From NCBI RefSeq assembly GCF_014641555.1, contig NZ_BMHY01000009.1, positions 124,001 to 188,000 of the forward strand: a stretch of 64,000 nucleotides of DNA, given 5' to 3'. The DNA comes from Paenibacillus radicis (ex Gao et al. 2016) (lineage in GTDB: Bacteria > Bacillota > Bacilli > Paenibacillales > Paenibacillaceae). The first letter of the stretch is position 1, and every line of letters starts with the position of its first letter. Position numbers and translations under genes: made by a program. Of the stretch, positions 51,045-60,498 are shown in pieces. The notes under the pieces were generated by a model. The model saw only the letters and a list, made by a program, of their open reading frames with translations, was not told the DNA's origin and did no database searches.

Positions 51045-52322
51045 TTAGATCGATTTCAAAACGGCTTGCGCGATAGCTGATGATATGCGTTGAAGCGGAA
51101 GCACCGTCTTCACCGCACCGTTCTCCACTGCACTTCGCGGCATGCCATAGACGACGCAGGTTTCCTCTGCTTCCGCTATAGCACTTGCCGCTCCGCTTTC
51201 TACCAGCGCCTTCAATCCCTTCGCGCCATCACTTCCCATCCCGGTCATAATAACCGCATGTCTCTTTAATGAAGAAAACGGGATAAGCGATTCGAAAAGC
51301 ACGTCGACCGAAGGGCGGTGCCCATTGCGCGGAGCTTGCTGCGTCAGCTTGATATGGTAGCCCGATAGATCATGAGCCATCTCCATATGGTAGCCGCCAG
51401 GAGCGATGTAGACGACCCCCGGCTGCAGCCGTTCGCCTTGTGAAGCTTCAACCACTTGAAGCTCACTGAAGCTGTCCAGCCGCTGGGCAAGTGATTTGGT
51501 AAATTTCGGCGGCATATGCTGTACAACGAGCACAGGTGCCGGGAGATGGGCAGGCAACGAGCATATTACTTCATGCAAAGCTCTCGGTCCGCCAGTTGAT
51601 GTTCCAATTGCAACGATATGGCGAAACGGATCGGATTTCGCAGCCGATTGTTCCGGCAAGCTTGGCTTGACGACATCGGGCTGCACTTGGGCAGCTATCC
51701 GACCTTTATGTAATGGGGACGAGGCCGGACGGTTTAGCTGTTGCTCCTGAACCGTCTTTCTCACTGGTTCTATTTTCCGTTCCGGAAGCACCGGCTTACG
51801 TTCACTCGGCGCCTGTTCCCCTAATTTTTTGACATTATCGTCAGTTGGAGCCTTGTATGGTTTCTTAACCGGCTGCTTCTGCCCCTCCGGCTCCTTGAGC
51901 TCGATTCCCGGCAGCCTTCGTTTCATCAGCACAGCAATTCTCAGCTTGTCCAGCAGAAGTTCGCCTACTTGAATGATGTCGTTCGAAAAGGCTCCGGAAG
52001 GTTTCCGGATAAAGTCAAATGCGCCATATTGCAGCGCCTTGATCGTCTCTCTTGTGTTCTCCTCACTTATGCCTGAGAGCATAATAACGGGAGTCGGATG
52101 AAGCTTCATAATCGATTGAAGCGCATCAATTCCGTTCATTTCCGGCATTTCCAAATCCAGCGTCACCGCATCCGGCTTTAACCGCTCGACCGCTTCAATC
52201 GCCTCTTTGCCGTTGGCGGCCGTGCCGGCGATCGTAAATTGCGGATCTTTCACGATGAGATCGCTGAAAATTTTGCGCATGAACGGAGAGTCATCTACAA
52301 TGAGCACGCGATAAGGAGCCAT
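51045..52322 (-). CDS. cheB: Protein-glutamate methylesterase CheB
   Basis: A 425-residue response regulator/methylesterase that demethylates chemoreceptors. The receiver domain has VLIVDDSP and phospho-acceptor Asp56 in TLDLEMPEMNG. The catalytic domain carries the Ser in GTSTGGPRALHEV, the His region HMPPKF and a GGYHM segment. Between them is an extended Pro/Lys/Glu-rich linker (about 150-235). The ATG at 52322 follows GAGGAGGAAGAAG; the frame runs 24 codons upstream without support. cheR is not in the window. Confidence 0.95.
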   Translation of the reverse strand: MAPYRVLIVDDSPFMRKIFSDLIVKDPQFTIAGTAANGKEAIEAVERLKPDAVTLDLEMPEMNGIDALQSIMKLHPTPVIMLSGISEENTRETIKALQYGAFDFIRKPSGAFSNDIIQVGELLLDKLRIAVLMKRRLPGIELKEPEGQKQPVKKPYKAPTDDNVKKLGEQAPSERKPVLPERKIEPVRKTVQEQQLNRPASSPLHKGRIAAQVQPDVVKPSLPEQSAAKSDPFRHIVAIGTSTGGPRALHEVICSLPAHLPAPVLVVQHMPPKFTKSLAQRLDSFSELQVVEASQGERLQPGVVYIAPGGYHMEMAHDLSGYHIKLTQQAPRNGHRPSVDVLFESLIPFSSLKRHAVIMTGMGSDGAKGLKALVESGAASAIAEAEETCVVYGMPRSAVENGAVKTVLPLQRISSAIAQAVLKSI

Positions 52323-52347
52323 CTTCTTCCTCCTCATTTTCAAAGGA

Positions 52348-53223
52348 CTATCGTGATAGCCTGAACATTTTATGTAAAAATCCCTTGACGCCATCCTGCG
52401 CAGTCCCAGTCGCCGCTTGCTTCGACTCTGTAAACCGCTTGGCGATTTCCTCCACTCCTCTAGAAGCGTCCGTACCGGGAAAGGCGATCGTAAATGGAAC
52501 CTGCCGTTTCACTGCCTTAGAGACGTTAGGGTCATCCGCTATCATACCAAGCGTCTGCAAATCCACTTGCAAGAAGCGCTCTGCCGCCATACTGATTTTC
52601 TCGGCGGTTTGTCTGCCTTCTTTCTTATCTCCTGCTCGGTTTACGATCAGTTTAAAGCTTGCGTCAATTCCCTTCGCTTTTACCATTTTGATCAATGCAT
52701 AAGCATCCGTGATAGAAGTAGGTTCGGGAGTCGTCACGACAATCGTCTCCTGGGCCGCCTCGATGAACGTTACCGTTTCCTTGGAAAGACCCGCTCCCGT
52801 ATCGAAGAGGATGACATCATACATGCCGTGAAGCTTCTCGATTTGACCGGCAAACCATTTCATCTCTTGCTCCGACAGCTCAAGCAAATCTTTGAAGCCG
52901 GAGCCGCCTGCGATGAAATGAAGGCCAGCTGGCCCTTCTTGCACAATATCCCAAATCGTTTTGTCTTGTTTAAACAAATGATAGAGATGACTGGTAGAGC
53001 TGACGCCCATTAAGACGTCGATGTTTGCCATACCGATATCCGCATCGAATACGAGAACCTTTTTCCCCATACGCTGCAAAGTGATTGCAAAATTCAAACT
53101 GAAGTTGGATTTCCCAACACCGCCTTTGCCGCTCGTTACGGTGATAATACGCGTTCCCCGGCTGGCTTCCAGCCCATTCTTCTGCTTCACCAGGTTGCGA
53201 AGCGCTTCCGCTTGATCATTCAT
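52348..53223 (-). CDS. flhG: MinD-like ATPase FlhG (YlxH)
   Basis: A 291-residue P-loop ATPase that controls flagellar number/placement with FlhF. The deviant Walker A is TSGKGGVGKSNFSLNF (about residue 30), with DADIGMANIDVLMG and VILFDTGAGLS. The short N-terminal extension (RNLVKQKNGLE) carries the Gln/Asn-type motif that stimulates FlhF GTPase activity in this family. It overlaps flhF by 8 nt. The 3' end is followed by cheB after about 25 bp. Confidence 0.95.
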   Translation of the reverse strand: MNDQAEALRNLVKQKNGLEASRGTRIITVTSGKGGVGKSNFSLNFAITLQRMGKKVLVFDADIGMANIDVLMGVSSTSHLYHLFKQDKTIWDIVQEGPAGLHFIAGGSGFKDLLELSEQEMKWFAGQIEKLHGMYDVILFDTGAGLSKETVTFIEAAQETIVVTTPEPTSITDAYALIKMVKAKGIDASFKLIVNRAGDKKEGRQTAEKISMAAERFLQVDLQTLGMIADDPNVSKAVKRQVPFTIAFPGTDASRGVEEIAKRFTESKQAATGTAQDGVKGFLHKMFRLSR

Positions 53224-54457
53224 CGGCTGGCGCCCCCAGCAGTTCGTTCACATAGGCTTCGAGATTGAACGGTGCAATATCATCGGGTACCGTCTGTCCC
53301 TTAGCAACGTAAGTAGGAGTTAACTGATAGTTCATCGCCAGATTCAAGATAGCGCCGAACACGGACGTCTCGTCCAGCTTTGTGAATAGTGCCTTACGGA
53401 CGCCGTATTTGGAGAAATTCTCCGCTACAGTCAGCATATCCCGTGTCTTCCCAGTCAAACTGAGCACGAGTATCGTTTCACTTATTTCATTCGTTTGGAG
53501 CAGGCTGTTTACTTCCGATACGTGCAGCTCATTGCGGAAGTTGCGCCCCGCCGTATCCATGTAAATCAGTTCCCGATTTTCTAGCGCCTTGAAAGCTTTA
53601 GGAAGATCCATGGGCGAGAATACGACTTCAATCGGCACATTCAAAATATTAGCGTACGTTCGCAGCTGATCTACTGCTGCAATTCGATACGTATCAGAAG
53701 TGATGAATCCGACTTGCCGCCCCCGCTTAATCGTCTGCTCTGCAGCCAGCTTGGCAATTGTCGTCGTTTTGCCAACGCCTGTCGGTCCAACAAAATGTAC
53801 GATTCTCGCCTCTTCACTGATTTGGCCTCCAGACATTGGCGCCATCCAACCGTTAAGAATGAGTCCGGCAACCGTCCAAACACTCTGCGCTTCCAACGGA
53901 AGCTGCTGCTCATGCAGCTTTTGCTCCACTTCATCCAGCAATCTTTTAATAAGCTCAGGCTCTACCTCTTGATCGGTCAGACGTTCATAAAGGGCTTCAA
54001 GTGCCGCCGGCATGTCTTGACCGAGTTTACGGACCGATAGTTGCAGAAGCGATTGCTTAATGACGCGAATTTCATCCAGCAGCTCGTCGTTGATCCGGCT
54101 CAACGCTTGTGACGGAGGCTGCTGCGGTTCCAATACTGCAGTTGCTGCAGTAGCAGGCTGACTGCTTGGCCTTGCTGTCGCTGCCGCAACTGCCGAACGC
54201 TGCTGCACCGTTTCATTGATCGCTGTCATAACAGCTTCGAAATCTGCTGCTTGCTTGCTGGAAGATTGCGGTTTTGGAGGCGGGGCATTTGATTCGATTG
54301 CCGCAATAACCTCCATCCGCTTTTTGCGGAACATCCCCATAAATCCACCGATGCGTACTTCCTTCGTATTCAGAATGACGGCATCCTTGCCCAGCTCACT
54401 CCGAATCATCGGCAGCGCTTCAGGCAAATCGTTGACGACATACCGTTTCACTCTCAT
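53216..54457 (-). CDS. flhF: SRP-type GTPase FlhF
   Basis: A 413-residue SRP-family GTPase that guides flagellum assembly at the pole or cell surface. The N-terminal B domain (about 1-110) includes MRVKRYVVNDLPEALPMIRSELG, followed by an N domain (about 130-210) and the G domain with GPTGVGKTTTIAKLAAEQ (about residue 222), TSDTYRIAAVDQLRTYA, DTAGRNFRNE and TKLDETSVFGAIL. Its ATG overlaps the TGA of flhA (ATGA). FlhG, encoded next, is its regulator. Confidence 0.95.
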   Translation of the reverse strand: MRVKRYVVNDLPEALPMIRSELGKDAVILNTKEVRIGGFMGMFRKKRMEVIAAIESNAPPPKPQSSSKQAADFEAVMTAINETVQQRSAVAAATARPSSQPATAATAVLEPQQPPSQALSRINDELLDEIRVIKQSLLQLSVRKLGQDMPAALEALYERLTDQEVEPELIKRLLDEVEQKLHEQQLPLEAQSVWTVAGLILNGWMAPMSGGQISEEARIVHFVGPTGVGKTTTIAKLAAEQTIKRGRQVGFITSDTYRIAAVDQLRTYANILNVPIEVVFSPMDLPKAFKALENRELIYMDTAGRNFRNELHVSEVNSLLQTNEISETILVLSLTGKTRDMLTVAENFSKYGVRKALFTKLDETSVFGAILNLAMNYQLTPTYVAKGQTVPDDIAPFNLEAYVNELLGAPADE

Positions 54458-56487
54458 AAGTTCACCACCCCTACGCTTTGAACTTCAATATTCGGTTCAA
54501 GCTCGCTGTAGGAAAGAACCGGCACATCCTGCATTGTGCGTTCCACGATTTGACGCAAATACATGCGTATTGTCGGAGAGGTCAACACAACCGGCTGCTG
54601 TCCGGACTGAATTTGTCTCGTAACCTGTTCGTTAAGTTTGCTGTAAATTTGCTGAGTAGCGATCGGATCTAATGCGATATAGCTGCCTTGGTCCGATTGT
54701 TGGACCGATTCGGCAATCTTCTTCTCAAGTGCAGGCCCGACAGTAATTACTTTCAACGTATCGCCTGATGCCGAAAATTGCTGTGTAATTTGACGAGATA
54801 ACGCCTGTCTGACGTATTCGGTCAAGATGTCTGGGTCTTTCGTAAAGTTGCCCTGATCGGCCAATGATTCGAAAATGGTAACGAGATCGCGTATTGAAAC
54901 CTTCTCGCGAAGCAGCTTTGCCAGCACTTTTTGCAGTTCGCCAATCGAAAGAATCGATGGAATCAATTCGTCGATAAGTGCCGGATATGCTTCTCTTACA
55001 TTATCCACAAGCGCTTTCGTCTCTTGACGTCCAATCAGCTCATGCGCATGGCGTTTAATAATTTCCGTCAAATGTGTCGCCACCACGGAAGGCGGGTCAA
55101 CAACTGTATAGCCAGACAGTTCGGCTCGTTCTTTCATCGGCTCGTCAATCCAGATGGCCGGCAAACCAAATGCCGGTTCCGTCGTTTCGATGCCGATTAC
55201 CGAGTCATCCTCGAAGCCTGGGCTCATTGCCAGGTAATGATTAAGCAGCAATTCACCGCGGGCGACTGTGTTGCCTTTGATCTTAATGATGTATTCATTT
55301 GGCTTAAGCTGAATATTGTCCCGAATACGAATGACCGGTACGACAAGCCCCAGTTCCAAAGCGCATTGCCTTCGGATCATAATGATCCGGTCCAGCAAAT
55401 CGCCTCCTTGCTGGGTATCCGCCAGCGGGATCAAACCGTAGCCGAATTCGAATTCGATCGGATCCACTTGCAGCAGGCTGATAACACTCTCCGGACTGCG
55501 AACTTCCTCGATCTGCTGTTCCTCGACAAGCATTTCCTCTTGTTCCTGCTTTTTAGAAATTGACTTCTGCATTCTCCAGCCTCCATAGGCCAGAAGCAAT
55601 GAAAAAGGCAGCGTACGAATTAGACCGATTGGCGTAAACAAGCCAAGCAAAGCAATCGTGCCTGCAACGATATACAAAAGCTTTGGATATTGGAATAGCT
55701 GGGATGTGACATCATCGGCCAAATTACCGTCGGATGCTGCTCTTGTCACGATCAAACCGGCAGCTGTAGAAATAAGCAATGCTGGTATTTGGCTGACGAG
55801 ACCGTCACCAATGGTCAGGATCGAATATGTAGATAAAGATTCCATGAAATCATATTTATGTACGACCATACCGATCACAAAGCCGCCAATCAAATTGATC
55901 AGGAGAATGATGATCGAAGCGATTGCATCGCCTTTAACGAACTTGCTGGCACCGTCCATCGAGCCGTAGAAATCGGCCTCGCGTTCAATCTTGGAGCGGC
56001 GCTCGCGGGCTTGTTGCTCGTTGATAAGTCCCGCATTCAAGTCGGCGTCGATACTCATCTGTTTACCAGGCATCGCATCGAGCGTAAATCGGGCCGCGAC
56101 CTCCGCTACCCGCTCTGAGCCTTTTGTGATAACGATAAACTGTACAACGACGAGAATGAGAAACACGACAAAGCCGATGGCTATTTGCCCGCCTCCAACC
56201 CAACTGCCAAAAGTTTCAACAACTTTACCGGCATGGGCATGCGCCAAAATGTTCCGCGTCGTCGATACGTTCAGCGCTAGCCTGAATAATGTCGTTACGA
56301 GCAGGATTGCTGGAAAAATAGAAAAATCCAGCGCTTCCTTCGTATTCATGGCTATGAGCAGAATCATGAGTGCGATGGATATATTCAGAATGAGCAATAT
56401 ATCCAGCAAGGGAGTTGGGATTGGGATTACCATCATGAGTACGATGCCGATGATCCCGACCAGAATTACAAGATCTTTTAGTTTCAT
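54454..56487 (-). CDS. flhA: Flagellar type III export gate protein FlhA
   Basis: A 677-residue export gate subunit. The N-terminal half has about eight membrane segments, with the conserved cytoplasmic loop RFTLDAMPGKQMSIDADLNAG between them. The C-terminal half (about 325-677) is the cytosolic nonamer-forming domain that receives chaperone-substrate complexes. It ends SVGVVNL. The stop overlaps the flhF start. Position flhB-flhA-flhF is the Bacillus order. Confidence 0.97.
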   Translation of the reverse strand: MKLKDLVILVGIIGIVLMMVIPIPTPLLDILLILNISIALMILLIAMNTKEALDFSIFPAILLVTTLFRLALNVSTTRNILAHAHAGKVVETFGSWVGGGQIAIGFVVFLILVVVQFIVITKGSERVAEVAARFTLDAMPGKQMSIDADLNAGLINEQQARERRSKIEREADFYGSMDGASKFVKGDAIASIIILLINLIGGFVIGMVVHKYDFMESLSTYSILTIGDGLVSQIPALLISTAAGLIVTRAASDGNLADDVTSQLFQYPKLLYIVAGTIALLGLFTPIGLIRTLPFSLLLAYGGWRMQKSISKKQEQEEMLVEEQQIEEVRSPESVISLLQVDPIEFEFGYGLIPLADTQQGGDLLDRIIMIRRQCALELGLVVPVIRIRDNIQLKPNEYIIKIKGNTVARGELLLNHYLAMSPGFEDDSVIGIETTEPAFGLPAIWIDEPMKERAELSGYTVVDPPSVVATHLTEIIKRHAHELIGRQETKALVDNVREAYPALIDELIPSILSIGELQKVLAKLLREKVSIRDLVTIFESLADQGNFTKDPDILTEYVRQALSRQITQQFSASGDTLKVITVGPALEKKIAESVQQSDQGSYIALDPIATQQIYSKLNEQVTRQIQSGQQPVVLTSPTIRMYLRQIVERTMQDVPVLSYSELEPNIEVQSVGVVNL

Positions 56488-56496
56488 GATGCTGCC

Positions 56497-57606
56497 TCAT
56501 CCCTTTCGATTATAATGATTGACTCGGCCTTTCAATTTATATACGTGCGCAAGCACTTCCGCCACAGCCTGGAACAGGTCCGCAGGTATGGAATCTCCGA
56601 TGTCTGCCCGTTCGTACAGCGCTCTGGCCAGCGGCTTATTTTCCATCGTTATGACGCCATGCTCCTTCGCAACCTCTCGGATTTTAAGCGCGATATGGTC
56701 CATCCCTTTGGCGATAATGAGCGGTGCTTCCATCTTTGTAGCGTCGTACTGTAGGGCTATGGCAAAGTGCGTCGGGTTCGTAATGACGACATCCGCCTTC
56801 GGAACCTCCTGCATCATCCGCTGCATTGCCATCCGGCGCTGCCTTTCGCGAATTTTGCCTTTAATTAGGGGATCGCCCTCTACTTTTTTGTGTTCATCTT
56901 TAATGTCTTGTTTGGACATCCGTAAGTTTTTGGCGTGCTCATATCGCTGGTACATATAGTCCAAAAAAGCAACTATGACTAAAACGGAGCCGATCTTAAT
57001 ACCAAGATTTACCGTCAAACCGGCAGCAAAATTAAAAATTTGTTCAATCGACAAATGCGGCAACAGCAGAATGCGATTCCATTGCCCCGCAATCGTCTGA
57101 TAGACGAGAAGGCCAATAATGAGCAATTTCGTAATACTCTTCGCAAATTCAACTAAAGATCTTGGAGAAAAAATTTGTTTAAAACCGTTAAGCGGATTCA
57201 GCTTGCTGAATTTTGGTTTCAGCGGTTCTCCAGTTAACAGGAAGCCAAACTGCATTACGTTTCCGACTATTGCGACGATAATGACTATGGAGAAGATTGG
57301 AGCTAGTATCACAATCATATCTATAGCCAGTTCCTTGAATAAAACACGCACATTTCCTTCTGACAATTCCATCGTCAGCTGATCATTAAATAAGTGCCAG
57401 AACATACCCATAATACGTTCTTTGAAATAACCGCCAATCATAGCGAAACCCGCAAACACGAACAACAGAATGAAGGAGCTCGGCAGCTCAGCCGATTTGG
57501 AAACCTGCCCCTTCTTCCTTGCGTCCTGCTTCTTTTTTGGCGTCGCCTTTTCCGTCTTTTCTTGGTTGAATAGCTGCAAGTCGAGCTTCAAGCGGTACGT
57601 TCGCAC
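56497..57606 (-). CDS. flhB: Flagellar export switch protein FlhB
   Basis: A 369-residue export-gate protein that switches substrate specificity. The N-terminal segment NQEKTEKATPKKKQDARKKG, four membrane segments and the autocleavage motif NPTH in VVITNPTHFAIAL (about residue 277) are visible. I use the GTG at 57606 because GGAGG lies 8 nt upstream; the frame is open further but overlaps the fliR stop region. It ends about 10 bp before flhA. Confidence 0.95.
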   Translation of the reverse strand: MRTYRLKLDLQLFNQEKTEKATPKKKQDARKKGQVSKSAELPSSFILLFVFAGFAMIGGYFKERIMGMFWHLFNDQLTMELSEGNVRVLFKELAIDMIVILAPIFSIVIIVAIVGNVMQFGFLLTGEPLKPKFSKLNPLNGFKQIFSPRSLVEFAKSITKLLIIGLLVYQTIAGQWNRILLLPHLSIEQIFNFAAGLTVNLGIKIGSVLVIVAFLDYMYQRYEHAKNLRMSKQDIKDEHKKVEGDPLIKGKIRERQRRMAMQRMMQEVPKADVVITNPTHFAIALQYDATKMEAPLIIAKGMDHIALKIREVAKEHGVITMENKPLARALYERADIGDSIPADLFQAVAEVLAHVYKLKGRVNHYNRKG

Positions 57607-57619
57607 GGCTGCAGCCTCC

Positions 57620-58411
57620 TTATTGACCTTCGGCTTGCTGTACGATGCCAAACAACTGCTCCAGGTTGTCGAATAAAATAACGAACAGCTTATCGAATAA
57701 AACCGCCATCCCAGGCATGAGCAGGATCAAAACAAACAAACCGATAATAATTTTGAGCGGTATGCCGATTACAAATACGTTGTACTGCGGTGCTGTCTTC
57801 GCCAGAAAGCCAAGACCGGCATCCGTCAAGAACATGGATACGGTAAGCGGGGCAGCAATTTGAAGAGCAAGCATAAATGTATGCCCTACCGCCTTAGTTA
57901 GAAATTCCGTAATACTTCCTTCATAAAGCCGTCCAAACAATTCGTTGTCCAGCGGTATCCATTGATAGCTGTCCATCAATGCCGTCAACAGGTAATGATG
58001 GCCATTCATGATCAGGAAGATCATAATCAGGAGCATGTACTTGAAGTTGCCGAGCAGCGGCGCTGATGCACCCGTCATCGGATCGACGACATTTGCCATC
58101 GCGAAACCAATCTGAAGATCCATTAGAGCGCCTGCCGTCTGCACAACAGTAAAGAACAGGTAAACTATGTAGCCTATGAGAAGTCCGACCAATACCTCTC
58201 TGAAAATAAATAGAATATATTGTGCGTCAGGAATGACGGTTTGCTTCATCCCGTATGTCAAAAAGACGATAAAAGAGATAAAGAAGCCCAGACCAATCTT
58301 AAATGCACTCGGGACACCTTTCATTGAAAACAGCGGTGCGACGACGAAAAAAGCCGTTATTCGACAAAAGATTAACAAAAAAATAGGAAAGCTTTGCACG
58401 AACAGATCCAT
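57620..58411 (-). CDS. fliR: Flagellar export protein FliR
   Basis: A 263-residue polytopic export-gate subunit with about six hydrophobic segments. The family core GLGFFISFIVFL, GLLIGYIVYLFFTVVQTAGALMDLQIGFAMANVVDP and VGHTFMLALQIAAPL are visible. With FliP and FliQ it forms the export channel in the basal body. ATG start; it follows fliQ after 16 bp and precedes flhB. Confidence 0.95.
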   Translation of the reverse strand: MDLFVQSFPIFLLIFCRITAFFVVAPLFSMKGVPSAFKIGLGFFISFIVFLTYGMKQTVIPDAQYILFIFREVLVGLLIGYIVYLFFTVVQTAGALMDLQIGFAMANVVDPMTGASAPLLGNFKYMLLIMIFLIMNGHHYLLTALMDSYQWIPLDNELFGRLYEGSITEFLTKAVGHTFMLALQIAAPLTVSMFLTDAGLGFLAKTAPQYNVFVIGIPLKIIIGLFVLILLMPGMAVLFDKLFVILFDNLEQLFGIVQQAEGQ

Positions 58412-58427
58412 CTCTTCGATTCACAGC

Positions 58428-58697
58428 CTATCCGATGTATTTATATAAATTATTCAGCAGATTGTAAGTGAAATCGACAATCGTATTTAAGATCCAGGGA
58501 CCAAATACAATAATGGATAAAAAAACCGCTACGATTTTGGGCACAAATGCTAACGTCTGCTCTTGAATTTGCGTAGTCGCTTGAAAAACACTGACGATTA
58601 ATCCGACGACTAGAGCAATTACAAGCATCGGTGCGCTGGCTTTCAAAATCGTATAAAGGGCTTGTCCCGCCAATCCGATAATGAAATCAGCACTCAT
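58428..58697 (-). CDS. fliQ: Flagellar export protein FliQ
   Basis: An 89-residue subunit with two membrane helices. Typical sequence: APMLVIALVVGLIVSVFQATTQIQEQTLAFVPKIVAVFLSIIVFGPWIL. It lies between fliP and fliR and is the smallest of the FliPQR channel proteins. The length is normal and the ribosome site GGGAGGAACATGCC is clear. Confidence 0.96.
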   Translation of the reverse strand: MSADFIIGLAGQALYTILKASAPMLVIALVVGLIVSVFQATTQIQEQTLAFVPKIVAVFLSIIVFGPWILNTIVDFTYNLLNNLYKYIG

Positions 58698-58718
58698 GGC
58701 ATGTTCCTCCCGTCTTCG

Positions 58719-59477
58719 TCATGGATTGAAGCTAAGCAGCAGCGATTTGACGATTAAGTACCACCCATCCACAAGCACGAACAACAGCAGCTTGAACGGA
58801 AGCGAAATCATAACGGGCGGCAGCATCATCATCCCCATCGCCATTAATGTGCTGGCAACGATCATGTCGATGACAAGGAATGGAATAAAGATCATAAACC
58901 CCATTTGAAAAGCGGTTTTCAGCTCGCTGATCGCATACGCGGGAACGAGTACCGTAATCGGAATATCCTCGAATGATTCCGGCTTTTCCGCCTTAGTGTA
59001 ATTCATGAATAGCAGCAGATCTTTCTCTCGCGTATGGGAGAACATAAACTTCTTCATCGGAACTGCGGCCGCCTCCAGCGCTTGCGTCTGTGACACTTCA
59101 CCCTTAAGATAGGGCTGAAGCGCTACTTCATTCACTTGCGATAGCGTAGGCGCCATGATGAAGAAGGTAAGAAACATCGCCAAGCCAATCAACACTTGGT
59201 TCGGCGGCATTTGCTGCGTGCCGAGCGAAGTCCGGACAAAGCCGAGGACGATTACGATTCTCGTAAAGCTGGTCATCAGAACGAGAATAGCCGGGGCTAC
59301 ACTCAATACTGTTATTAGAAGCAATATCGATAATGCGCTCGTTCCCGGTTGTTCTCCTCCATTGCCAAAATTGATCTCGACATTGGGCAGCGGCTCCGCG
59401 AATGCATGCGATTGAAGCAGCATCGCGGCCAGCTGTACGGCGACGATCGATATCCACCATTTATTTTTCATTGTCAT
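58719..59477 (-). CDS. fliP: Flagellar export protein FliP
   Basis: A 252-residue export-channel protein with a signal-like N-terminal segment (KNKWWISIVAVQLAAMLLQSHAFA) and four further hydrophobic segments. The conserved MTSFTRIVIVLGFVRTSLGTQQMPPNQVLIGLAMFLTFFIMAP is visible, plus SELKTAFQMGFMIFIPFLVIDMIVAS. Start taken at ATG 59477; a second ATG two codons later is equally possible. It overlaps the fliO end by 17 nt. Confidence 0.96.
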   Translation of the reverse strand: MTMKNKWWISIVAVQLAAMLLQSHAFAEPLPNVEINFGNGGEQPGTSALSILLLITVLSVAPAILVLMTSFTRIVIVLGFVRTSLGTQQMPPNQVLIGLAMFLTFFIMAPTLSQVNEVALQPYLKGEVSQTQALEAAAVPMKKFMFSHTREKDLLLFMNYTKAEKPESFEDIPITVLVPAYAISELKTAFQMGFMIFIPFLVIDMIVASTLMAMGMMMLPPVMISLPFKLLLFVLVDGWYLIVKSLLLSFNP

Positions 59478-60102
59478 CCATCAACCGTTCATTAGGTTTA
59501 TCGTCTTTAAGCAACGACTCCAACTGCTGTTTACGGTCCGCTTGACGATTCAATTTGTCGTTCAGCATCGCCTGGAAAGACGTAGAGTCGGTATTATTCC
59601 ATTGCCCTTCCGAGGACTCAGCTTCCGTCCCGCGCTTGCGGAAACGGCCGAGAAGCTCCGACACTGTACCGCCGGACCAACTGCCGGAAGATTGACGCTC
59701 GAGCGCGGCGATAATTTGCTGCGCCTGTTCACCGGATTCTACTTTATCTAGCAGCGTAACGTTCTCGCCTACTCCGACGATGTATACCCGGCCTGCAAGC
59801 TCAACGACCTGAAGGGAGTTGTTTTGTCCCAGTGCAACGCCTCCGAGCGAACGAAGCGAGCGATTCGTGCCCCACACCCGGCTCTTCTGGGACAAAAACT
59901 TCATAACAACGACTATTAAGCCGATAACTAGAAATAAAGATATAACGACCCAAATCATGCTGCCGGTAAAATTGCCTGAATCAGAGAAAGCCGGCTTCCC
60001 GCTATCCCCGTTTAATTCACTTGCCGCTGCGAATGCAGGCCAAACCGCGATGCCTGCTGCCGAAAGAATAGATAGTTTTGCGCTTATTCCCCTAATTAGC
60101 AT
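59461..60102 (-). CDS. fliO: Flagellar protein FliO/FliZ
   Basis: A 213-residue protein with an N-terminal hydrophobic segment (about 9-27, signal-like), a second membrane segment (about 48-68: MIWVVISLFLVIGLIVVVMKFL) and a cytosolic FliO domain with RSLRSLGGVALGQNNSLQVVELAGRVYIVGVGENVTLLDKVE. The C-terminal tail is charged. FliO helps FliP assemble. The ribosome site is weak, so expression may depend on coupling to cheY 12 bp upstream. Confidence 0.88.
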   Translation of the reverse strand: MLIRGISAKLSILSAAGIAVWPAFAAASELNGDSGKPAFSDSGNFTGSMIWVVISLFLVIGLIVVVMKFLSQKSRVWGTNRSLRSLGGVALGQNNSLQVVELAGRVYIVGVGENVTLLDKVESGEQAQQIIAALERQSSGSWSGGTVSELLGRFRKRGTEAESSEGQWNNTDSTSFQAMLNDKLNRQADRKQQLESLLKDDKPNERLMDDNEK

Positions 60103-60114
60103 GCCGGAAAGCCG

Positions 60115-60477
60115 TTAGCCGAGCGTTTTCTTGATCGCTTCGATAACGCGATCTGCTTGGAAAGGCTTTACGATGAAATCTTTAGCACCCGCTTGAATGG
60201 CGTCGATAACCATTGCTTGCTGACCCATTGCGGAACACATAATAACTTTTGCGTTGGCATCCAGCTTTTTAATTTCCTTCAAAGCAGAGATACCGTCCAT
60301 TTCCGGCATCGTAATGTCCATTGTAATCAAGTCTGGTTTCAATTCCTTAAATTTCTCCACCGCCTGCGCGCCATCCTGCGCTTCTCCGACGACTTCGTAG
60401 CCGTTCTTGGATAAAATGTCTCGGATCATCATGCGCATAAAAGCTGCGTCGTCTACGATTAGAATGCGGTTTGCCAT
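60115..60477 (-). CDS. cheY: Chemotaxis response regulator CheY
   Basis: A 120-residue single-domain receiver. Acidic pocket DD at residues 9-10, phospho-acceptor Asp54 in TMDITMPEMDG, the Ser/Thr-type switch region IMCSAMGQQAMV and Lys in KDFIVKPF. When phosphorylated by CheA it binds the switch through FliM/FliY. AGGAGG lies 9 nt before the ATG. It sits between fliY and fliO, as in B. subtilis. Confidence 0.97.
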   Translation of the reverse strand: MANRILIVDDAAFMRMMIRDILSKNGYEVVGEAQDGAQAVEKFKELKPDLITMDITMPEMDGISALKEIKKLDANAKVIMCSAMGQQAMVIDAIQAGAKDFIVKPFQADRVIEAIKKTLG

Positions 60478-60498
60478 CTTTTTTTTCCTCCTAGGGTG

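Noticed and set aside
57606..57651. Longer start for flhB at 57651
   Set aside because: It would overlap the fliR stop and precede the GGAGG that serves the GTG at 57606; the family N-terminus fits the shorter form.
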